Below are positions 58,699-64,000 of a stretch of 64,000 bases of DNA, piece after piece. The notes below the pieces were generated by a model. It was not told the origin of the DNA. It ran no database searches and worked only from the letters and a program-made list of their open reading frames with translations. Position 1 is the stretch's first letter. The number at the start of each line of letters is the position of its first letter. This DNA is from Hymenobacter sp. UV11 (lineage in GTDB: Bacteria; Bacteroidota; Bacteroidia; Cytophagales; Hymenobacteraceae): positions 496,001-560,000 of the forward strand of contig NZ_SRII01000001.1 in the NCBI RefSeq assembly GCF_004684095.1, read 5' to 3'. A program made the position numbers and the translations under genes.

Positions 58699-59805
58699 TT
58701 AGTTGGCGCGCCCAAAGCCGATGCGGCCCGGCCCCTTGGGCTCGCTCACGAAGGTAGCATCTTCGCGGTTGTAGATGTCAGCCAGCGACATAGCCTCGGT
58801 AACGGGCACCGTTTGGCCAAGTGCCGTGGCCAGCGCCTGCGCCTTGTCCTGCGCCAGCGACTCGAAGGCGTAGGAGGCGATGAGCCGGCCCTTGCGCAGC
58901 AGCGCCTTGTCGATACGCGTGAGGTCGGCATTAAAGGTGCAGATAATCTGAATGTGAAAGCCGTCTGAAAGCAGCCCGTCGCTGAGGTTCAGCAGGTTGC
59001 TCACGGCGTTGCTACCGGTGGCGTCGCGCTTGGTGAGCAGCTCCTCGGCATCCTCAATGAGCAGGATGGAGTTGGTATTGTCGTGCAGCAGGTTGATAAA
59101 CTCGGGGTCGGCGATGCGCAGCGCCAGGTTGGGCGGAATGAACAGCTTGGGCTTATCGGTGAGGCCGCAGAGGTGGCGGATGTAGCTGGTTTTGCCGGTG
59201 CCGGGCGGCCCGTGCAGGATAACGAGGCCCTTGTCGTCGGGCTTTTGCAGGCGCTTCACAATGGCCTCGTGCACCGGCAGCAGGTCGTCGTTGTAGTTGG
59301 CGGCGAGGTCGAGCGCCGGAATTTTGAGGGGTAGGGGCGAAAAAACCAGGTCGCTGCTCATCAGCCGCAGCACTTGAATGCGCTGGCGCTCGGCCTGGCC
59401 GCCCTCCAGGTAAGTCGCCAAGATGCCACGCACCCGCGCCAGCTGCTCGGCATCGGTGTGGGGCGAGTAGAAGAGCTGGGCACCCTGGTCGCCGTAGATG
59501 CCGTTTTCGTGGAACCACAGCAGCAGGTGCGGCCACGGCGACAGCGCGTAGTAGTGCCAGTCGGGCTCCTTGCCGTTCTCCTCCAGGTACACGGCCTTGG
59601 TGATGGTAGACTGGTCCAGGTCGCAGTATTCGGCCATGCGCTGCACTACTTGCTGCCGAGAATCGGCCGTGCTTAGCTGGTAAGACTCCTTGAAAGGAAC
59701 CGCGCCAAACGTGACGTAGAACCAGTTGGTGGGTAAAAAGCTGCCGTGCTGGCTGAACAGGTCAGATGCACCGGGGCTAGCCGCCGGGGGCGGGGTAGGC
59801 GTCAT
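58699..59805 (-). CDS. AAA family ATPase
   Basis: 368 residues. N-terminal domain of about 165 residues is not recognised (PTNWFYVTFGAVPFKESYQL ... LLWFHENGIYGDQGAQL). AAA module: Walker A GPPGTGKTS (199-207), Walker B SILLIEDAE (246-254), sensor-like IICTFNADLTRIDKALLRKG with arginine finger residues, similar to the BCS1/CDC48 type. It remodels an unknown protein substrate in the cytoplasm using ATP. The atypical IEDAE in place of IDE(A)D is worth noting but retains the acidic pair. It is 24 bp downstream of the permease gene on the same strand (59829) and may be co-transcribed with it. Confidence 0.85.
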   Translation of the reverse strand: MTPTPPPAASPGASDLFSQHGSFLPTNWFYVTFGAVPFKESYQLSTADSRQQVVQRMAEYCDLDQSTITKAVYLEENGKEPDWHYYALSPWPHLLLWFHENGIYGDQGAQLFYSPHTDAEQLARVRGILATYLEGGQAERQRIQVLRLMSSDLVFSPLPLKIPALDLAANYNDDLLPVHEAIVKRLQKPDDKGLVILHGPPGTGKTSYIRHLCGLTDKPKLFIPPNLALRIADPEFINLLHDNTNSILLIEDAEELLTKRDATGSNAVSNLLNLSDGLLSDGFHIQIICTFNADLTRIDKALLRKGRLIASYAFESLAQDKAQALATALGQTVPVTEAMSLADIYNREDATFVSEPKGPGRIGFGRAN

Positions 59806-59828
59806 AAATTAGGTACTGTAAGCGGGTA

Positions 59829-61106
59829 CTAAGCGGCCAGAACGGGCTCCGAATACTCGTTGGTCTCGGCCAGCTGCGGCTCGTGCTTGTGCTTGAAAAT
59901 GAATACGAACAGTACGGCAATCACCAGCGCGTAGGCCGCGAAGGCCAGCCAGATGCCGTGCCAGTCCTTGTTGCCGGCGGCGTCGGTGAAGTAGTTCTGA
60001 ATAACGAGGCCGCTTATCGAGCTGCCCAGCACCGCGCCGAAGCCGTTGGTCATCATCATAAACAAGCCCTGGGCGCTGGCCCGGATGCTGGGCTGGGTCT
60101 GGGTTTCGACAAACAGCGAGCCCGAAATATTGAAGAAATCGAACGCCATACCGTACACGATGCACGACATAATCACCATCCAGAGGCCGCCGCCGGGGTT
60201 GCCGTAGGCCAGAAGCCCAAAGCGCAACACCCAGGCCACCATGCTAAATAGCATGACCTGCTTGATGCCAAAGCGCCGCAGAAAGAACGGAATAGCCAGG
60301 ATAAACAGCGTTTCCGAAATCTGCGAAATCGACATAATAAAGGCCGGGTGCTGCACGGCCAGCGTGTCGCGGTAGGCGGGTATCTTGTCGAAATCGTGCA
60401 GGAAGGTGTCGCCGTAGGCATTGGTGAGCTGCAAGGCGGCGCCCAGCAGCAGGGCAAAGGCGAAGAAGGTAGCCAGCTTGCGGTCGCGCAGCAGCGCAAA
60501 CGACTTGAGGCCCAGCGCATCAACCAGCGAGCGGCTCGACGCGCCCTGGGAGGGCGGCGGGCACTTGGGCAGCGTAAAAGCGTAAAAGCCCAGCAGCAGC
60601 GCGGCCGCGGCGGCTACGTAAAACTGGCTGGCCGACTTCTCAAAACCCAGAAACGTAACCGTCCACATGGCCGCAATGAAGCCCACCGTGCCCCACACCC
60701 GAATGGGGGGGTAGTCCTTCACCACATCCAAACCCTGGGTTTTCAAAGCCGAGTACGACACGGCAATGGAGAGCGAGAGCGTGGGCATGTAGAAAATCAT
60801 GTTCAGTAGGATGACCCAGAAGAACACGCCGGGGTCCGTGACGAACGGAATGGTGCAGAGCGTGATGCCGCCCAGCAGGTGCAACACACCGTAGAGCTTC
60901 TCGGCATTTACCCACTTATCGGCCACAATGCCCATGAGCGAGGGCATGAAAATGGAGGCGATGCCCATCGTAGAAAAGATGGCCCCAAACTGCGCGCCCG
61001 ACCACTGCTTGGTCTGAAACCAGTACGCGCCAATCGTAATCAGCCAGGCCCCCCAGATGAAAAACTGGAGGAAGCTTAGAATGGTAAGTCGCAGCTTGAT
61101 ACTCAT
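59829..61106 (-). CDS. Nucleoside permease of the NupG/XapB (MFS) family
   Basis: 425 residues with twelve membrane helices. MSIKLRLTILSFLQFFIWGAWLITIG (1-26) and SLMGIVADKW (55-65) match nucleoside:H+ symporters, and FVETQTQPSIRASAQGLFMM is the typical C-half loop. It brings nucleosides across the inner membrane. Other salvage genes in the window (tdk, ndk, cytosine deaminase) fit, though they are not adjacent. An AT-rich leader upstream (61107-61240) holds TTG-22 bases-TAACTTTA on the minus strand, a weak promoter candidate. The AAA ATPase gene follows closely. Confidence 0.9.
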   Translation of the reverse strand: MSIKLRLTILSFLQFFIWGAWLITIGAYWFQTKQWSGAQFGAIFSTMGIASIFMPSLMGIVADKWVNAEKLYGVLHLLGGITLCTIPFVTDPGVFFWVILLNMIFYMPTLSLSIAVSYSALKTQGLDVVKDYPPIRVWGTVGFIAAMWTVTFLGFEKSASQFYVAAAAALLLGFYAFTLPKCPPPSQGASSRSLVDALGLKSFALLRDRKLATFFAFALLLGAALQLTNAYGDTFLHDFDKIPAYRDTLAVQHPAFIMSISQISETLFILAIPFFLRRFGIKQVMLFSMVAWVLRFGLLAYGNPGGGLWMVIMSCIVYGMAFDFFNISGSLFVETQTQPSIRASAQGLFMMMTNGFGAVLGSSISGLVIQNYFTDAAGNKDWHGIWLAFAAYALVIAVLFVFIFKHKHEPQLAETNEYSEPVLAA

Positions 61107-61242
61107 GCAGGCGCAGCTTTAAAGTTCGGGAAAGGGGCTTTTGCGCCTAAAGTTACATACTTTTTGTCGGCACAGTGCAAATAGCATAGCATTGCGGTAA
61201 CACCGATTAACCGCTGGCCCAGCCCGGGCCGGCCACCAAAAA

Positions 61243-61269
61243 AGCCCCTCTGCACGGGGCAGAGGGGCT
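61243..61269 (-). terminator. Intrinsic terminator of the superoxide dismutase gene
   Basis: AGCCCCTCTGC (61243-61253) and GCAGAGGGGCT (61259-61269) are exact mirrors with a 5-base loop. On the minus strand the stem is followed by a T-run (61237-61242), so it ends transcription of the leftward sod gene, 28 bp after its stop. Confidence 0.9.
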
Positions 61270-61296
61270 CTTGCTAGCTGCGGAGGGGGGTAGGCC

Positions 61297-61905
61297 CTAC
61301 TTGGCGTCGGCGAAGCGCTTGTTTACCTCATCCCAGTTGATGAGGTTGAAGAAGGCCGCCACATAGTCGGGGCGCTTGTTCTGGTACTTGAGGTAGTAGG
61401 CGTGCTCCCACACGTCGAGGCCCAGGATGGGCATACCCTTGCAGCCGGCGTCGGGCATCAGCGGGTTGTCCTGGTTGGGCGTCGAGCAGATGGTTACCGA
61501 GCCGTCGGCCTGCTTGCACAGCCAGGCCCAGCCCGAGCCAAAGCGCGTAGTCGCAGCCTTGGTAAATTCGGTTTTGAAGTTATCGTAGCTGCCAAACGAT
61601 TTGGTGATAGCGTCGCCCACGGCGCCCGTGGGCTGGCCGCCGCCGTTGGGGCTCAGGATGGTCCACCACAGCGAGTGGTTCCAGTGACCACCGCCGTTGT
61701 TGCGCACGGCGGGGGCCGCCGAGGCAATGTTGTGCATAATTTCCTCCAGGCTCTGGTTTTCCATCGCCGTGCCAGCAACGGCCGCGTTCAGGTTGGTCAC
61801 GTAGGCCTGGTGGTGCTTGGTATGGTGGATTTCCATCGTCTGCGCGTCAAACGTAGGTTCGAGGGCGTCGTAGGAATACGGCAGCTTGGGCAGTTCAAAA
61901 GCCAT
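61297..61905 (-). CDS. sodA: Superoxide dismutase (Fe/Mn type)
   Basis: 202 residues, cytoplasmic (no signal peptide). Metal ligands: the His in [14 protein letters not shown] (His27), the His in [11 protein letters not shown], and Asp and His in [19 protein letters not shown]. The [10 protein letters not shown] and DVWEHAYY blocks are standard; the residues that tell Mn from Fe (such as the Gln/Gly second-sphere positions) give GGGQPTGA in the loop, in keeping with Mn or cambialistic enzymes, but I do not assert the metal. It removes superoxide. It ends at a clean terminator. Its upstream side abuts a composite family C repeat. Confidence 0.96.
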   Translation of the reverse strand: MAFELPKLPYSYDALEPTFDAQTMEIHHTKHHQAYVTNLNAAVAGTAMENQSLEEIMHNIASAAPAVRNNGGGHWNHSLWWTILSPNGGGQPTGAVGDAITKSFGSYDNFKTEFTKAATTRFGSGWAWLCKQADGSVTICSTPNQDNPLMPDAGCKGMPILGLDVWEHAYYLKYQNKRPDYVAAFFNLINWDEVNKRFADAK

Positions 61906-61974
61906 GATGCGGGTGTTTTAAGTGAAAAAAATGTAGTAGGTATTACTATAACCCCCAACAAGCTGTCGAGGTTG

Positions 61975-62130
61975 TGTAGGGCAGGCGTAAGCTTTAGCTT
62001 ACCATGAGCAGTGTAGGGTAAGCTTTAGCTTGCCGGGAGAGAAAAGCTGCCAGCCAGCCAGGGCTAAAAACGGCAAGCTAAAGCTTACCGCACATTCTCC
62101 GGCAGGCTAAAGCCTATCCTACACTGCTCC
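61975..62130. repeat. Composite family C repeat, copy C3
   Basis: At least four family C arms in about 155 bases: TGTAGG...GTAAGCTTTAGCTTACC (from 61975), GAGCAGTGTAGGGTAAGCTT (from 62006), CGGCAAGCTAAAGCTTACCG (62071) and CTCCGGCAGGCTAAAGCCTA plus TCCTACACTGCTCC (62097-62130). The second and last arms pair with each other and include GAGCAGTGTAG on both sides. That string is also the last codons and stop of tadA. Confidence 0.85.
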
Positions 62131-62577
62131 CCGTTTGTCTTGGAAAAAAGCTTGCATGAGTGCCGTGCACTCCTCGGCGCACACGCCCGCCCGCACCTGG
62201 GTGCGCGGGTGCAGCAGCCCCAGGGTGTGGCGGCGGTAGCCGGTTTTGGGCTCGGCCGCGCCAAACACTACCCCCCCCAGCTGGGCCCAGGCGCTGGCGC
62301 CGGCGCACATCACGCAGGGCTCCACGGTTACGTAGAGCGTGCAGTGGGTCAGGTACTTATTGCCCAAGTAATTGGCGGCGGCCGTTAGAGCCAGCATCTC
62401 GGCGTGGGCCGTCACATCGTGCAGTTGTTCGGTCTGGTTGTAGCCCCGGCCGATTATTACCCCCGCCAGCACTACCACCGCCCCAATCGGGATTTCGCCC
62501 GCCGCCCGCGCCCGCCGCGCCTCGGCCAGCGCCTGGCGCATAAAGTACTCGTCGGTGAGGATGCTATCGTTGGTCAT
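62119..62577 (-). CDS. tadA: tRNA-adenosine deaminase TadA-type protein
   Basis: 152 residues. Zinc deaminase: catalytic HAE (His58, Glu60) and PCVMCAGA (Cys88, Cys91), with GEIPIGAVVVLAGVIIGRGYN (27-47) and the YFMRQALAEARRARAAGE N-terminal helix of TadA. It converts adenosine 34 to inosine in the wobble position of tRNA-Arg(ACG). Another deaminase of the wider family is at 6.6 kb. Both gene ends lie in repeats: the ATG with ACC AAC (MTN) is the end of palindrome A6, and GCA GTG TAG (AV-stop) is the end of C3. If the A6-derived start were not used, the next in-frame ATG is Met13, which would cut the first helix. Confidence 0.9.
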   Translation of the reverse strand: MTNDSILTDEYFMRQALAEARRARAAGEIPIGAVVVLAGVIIGRGYNQTEQLHDVTAHAEMLALTAAANYLGNKYLTHCTLYVTVEPCVMCAGASAWAQLGGVVFGAAEPKTGYRRHTLGLLHPRTQVRAGVCAEECTALMQAFFQDKRGAV

Positions 62578-62664
62578 TGCGAGCGCAGCGCGGCAATCGC
62601 CCCAGAACGAAATCGTTCGGGTATCGTTTGGGTGCGATTGCCGCGCTACGCTCGCAATGACCAA
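62570..62664. repeat. Family A palindrome, copy A6
   Basis: Arms 62570-62600 (TTGGTCATTGCGAGCGCAGC...) and 62634-62664 (...GCTCGCAATGACCAA) pair with one or two mismatches. Here the usual TGTCATTG end is TGGTCATTG on both sides. On the minus strand the left end reads AATGACCAA, and its ATG is the tadA start. Confidence 0.9.
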
Positions 62665-62696
62665 CGATTGTAAGTAACCGATTTATGGGAAGCGGC

Positions 62697-63245
62697 TTAC
62701 TTCAAATCAATATCACCCAGCGCGGCCTGGGCCACGGGGCGCCACTGCGCCTGCTCCTCGGCCGGGGCCGAGAAGGAAAAGATATACAGCTGCTCACCCT
62801 GCACGGCGTACTCGATGTACTCATACTTGCGCACGGGCGCCAGCGCTATGGCCAAGCGGCGGCTATCAGTGAGAGTAGAGATAAACTCCAGCGCTACGAA
62901 GTCGCGGCCGTTCACCTTGCGCACTTCTTGGGTCAAGAACTCCACTTTCGTGTACAGCCGCTGCACGCTGGCTTTATACATGGGCAGCAAGATGTTATAA
63001 TCGGGCCCAAAGGTGGTGGGTCGCACTCCTACGCTGTAATCGACCCGCCCGCTGGGGTTGCTGAACACGGCCAGCGGCTTGCGCGGCGACGGAAACTTGG
63101 CGGCAATGGCTGCATCGGGCAGCGGCGTAAAGCCCTGCGGCACCGCCACCGACAGGCCGGGCGCCAGCTTCACCGTCGTCAGCTTGGGCTTGGGGCCAAA
63201 GCTGGTGAGGGTAAGAACGACAGCGAGGAGGGGTAGGGTTTTCAT
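62697..63245 (-). CDS. Small exported hypothetical protein
   Basis: 182 residues from ATG 63245 (MKTLPLLAVVLTLTSFGPKP, signal peptide without Cys lipobox). The rest is an alpha/beta domain: VKLAPGLSVAVPQGFTPLPD, AVFSNPSGRVDYSVGVRPTT, YKASVQRLYTKVEFLTQEVR, FVALEFISTL and YAVQGEQLYIFSFSAPAEEQ with WRPVAQAALGDIDLK at the end. This resembles the layout of proteins with a PsbP/Mog1-like or lipid-binding alpha/beta sandwich, but I do not claim a family. It stands alone in front of tadA, palindrome A6 being in the gap. Confidence 0.7.
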   Translation of the reverse strand: MKTLPLLAVVLTLTSFGPKPKLTTVKLAPGLSVAVPQGFTPLPDAAIAAKFPSPRKPLAVFSNPSGRVDYSVGVRPTTFGPDYNILLPMYKASVQRLYTKVEFLTQEVRKVNGRDFVALEFISTLTDSRRLAIALAPVRKYEYIEYAVQGEQLYIFSFSAPAEEQAQWRPVAQAALGDIDLK

Positions 63246-63317
63246 AGTCGGGGCAAAAATAGGGGGTAGGAGCCGGGCAGCGGTAATCGGCAAAAACACC
63301 AAAGCGTCATGCTGAAA

Positions 63318-63425
63318 AAAAGAACGTCATGCTGAGCTTGTCGAAGCATCTCTACCGTGCCGCCGGGGTTACTAATCCTAACGGCGCAGTAGAGATGCTT
63401 CGACAAGCTCAGCATGACGTTCTTT
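63318..63425. repeat. Family B palindrome, copy B5
   Basis: AAAAGAACGTCATGCTGAGC pairs with its mirror ending AGCATGACGTTCTTT over about 38 bp. The centre CGCCGGGGTTACTAATCCTA plus ACGGCG repeats the inner hairpin with TTACTAA. A short fragment GCGTCATGCTGA at 63304-63315 is an incomplete second copy next to it. Confidence 0.9.
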
Positions 63426-63449
63426 CGGGCTTTAGCGAAGCATGCGAGC

Positions 63450-63890
63450 TTAGCGGCGCACCACCGTCGGGTACTTGATGCGAACCTTCTTCCAGTACAC
63501 GTACTGGCCAGTTTTGGCCTCTACCAGGTAGGTGCCGGCCTGAATGTGGCCCAGGTCCACGGGCTCGCCGGTATTGTTCTGCGGGTCGAGCTCCTGCTGG
63601 TACACCACCTTGTTCTTGTAGTCCGTCATCACCAGCGTGCCGGGCTTGGTAAACTGCTGCGTAAAGCTGAGCATCACGCTGTTGGAGTTGGGCCGGGGGA
63701 AAATGTCGATACCTGACAGCGTCTCCACGCGCTTGATGGGGCCGTCGAGCGTCACGGTTGGCACCTCGCCCTTGCTCTTGATTTCGGTGCCGCTAGCGGA
63801 CTTGTTTTTGGTTTTGACTTTGGTTTGGGCCTGAGCCGCGCCGGCCGTGAGCAAAGCGGCCGCCAGGGCCAGTGCAGAAAGAAATTTCAT
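63450..63890 (-). CDS. Secreted protein with a T9SS sorting-like beta domain
   Basis: 146 residues from ATG 63890. Signal peptide (MKFLSALALAAALLTAGAAQ), then a basic Lys/Thr/Ser stretch (TKVKTKNKSASGTEIKSKGE) and a beta domain: VETLSGIDIFPRPNSNSVML, FTKPGTLVMTDYKNKVVYQQ, LGHIQAGTYLVEAKTGQYVY and WKKVRIKY. The strand order and the GTYLVEA...Y(V)...KKVRI end look like a Por-secretion C-terminal (type A) domain on its own, with no passenger in front. It could be a small periplasmic protein that only resembles the sorting domain. Palindrome B5 follows its stop. Confidence 0.7.
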   Translation of the reverse strand: MKFLSALALAAALLTAGAAQAQTKVKTKNKSASGTEIKSKGEVPTVTLDGPIKRVETLSGIDIFPRPNSNSVMLSFTQQFTKPGTLVMTDYKNKVVYQQELDPQNNTGEPVDLGHIQAGTYLVEAKTGQYVYWKKVRIKYPTVVRR

Positions 63891-64000
63891 GGTCAAAAGG
63901 AAGAAAAAACCAGACAAAAGAACGTCGTCCCTACCCCCTCTTGCATACTCCGTACCAAACCGGCCATTTCATCCCCGCGCCCTCGCCAGTACCTTCGCAC

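Noticed and set aside
58699..59805. AAA ATPase plus permease as a phage-defence pair
   Set aside because: The permease is a clear NupG-type transporter and no nuclease, reverse transcriptase or NTPase partner of a known defence system is present.

Overview
The window is GC-rich chromosomal DNA from a member of the Bacteroidota, most likely a Hymenobacter-like cytophaga. The evidence is type IX secretion (T9SS) features (a PorZ homologue and a gliding-motility-type C-terminal domain), two large Oar-like TonB-dependent receptors, DUF4292 and FKBP lipoproteins, many lipoboxes, and -7 boxes of the Bacteroidota type TAnnTTTG. The genus is an inference; no rRNA is present. Most genes are housekeeping or cell-envelope genes. 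There is no prophage, transposase, plasmid gene or CRISPR array.

Layout. 1-6.4 kb: an envelope group (sugar nucleotidyltransferase, TPR protein, DUF4292 lipoprotein, EnvC-like protein with a degenerate LytM domain). 6.5-12.2 kb: a yeast-type cytosine deaminase between two inverted palindromes, a 1228-residue secreted beta-propeller protein, and a membrane-anchored endonuclease/exonuclease/phosphatase-family protein. 12.4-22.3 kb: cysS, M28 peptidase, DinB-like protein, a disordered 444-residue protein, a Tat-exported amidase, a GlcD-like oxidase and an NlpC/P60 lipoprotein. 22.4-29.5 kb: two tandem TonB receptors. 29.6-36 kb: tRNA-Ala, a half-size EamA protein, a Fur-family regulator, then a GT39 / flippase-like / YdjC deacetylase / GT2 set that resembles the Arn lipid-modification pathway in composition. 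36-38 kb: a less GC-rich patch with two small Roadblock-like proteins. 38-41.3 kb: PBP2 and RodA, the elongation pair. 41.4-46 kb: membrane proteins and a ferredoxin. 46.2-50.2 kb: thymidine kinase, porZ, recO. 50.4-54.7 kb: an ECF sigma / anti-sigma operon with an adhesin-like protein, followed by beta-barrel proteins. 54.7-61.9 kb: two GldI-like FKBPs, a DHH phosphoesterase, ndk, an AAA ATPase, a nucleoside permease and superoxide dismutase. 62-64 kb: tadA and two small exported proteins.

The most unusual layer is a set of dispersed long palindromes, about 75-115 bp, in at least four sequence families (called A-D here), plus a low-complexity family (E) of the type GAGTAATGAGCAATTAGC. They lie between genes, usually within 20 bp of a stop codon. 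In several cases they form the end of the gene itself. Family A ends donate ATG-ACA/ACC start codons (the ydjC-like gene and tadA). Family C ends donate TAG stop codons (the phosphatase-family gene, the ydjC-like gene and tadA). Family E repeats donate stops to the ferredoxin and the disordered protein, and one family E tract is carried in frame inside the phosphatase-family gene. A short word, GGGGTAGGG, is also conspicuously frequent on both strands, inside and outside genes.
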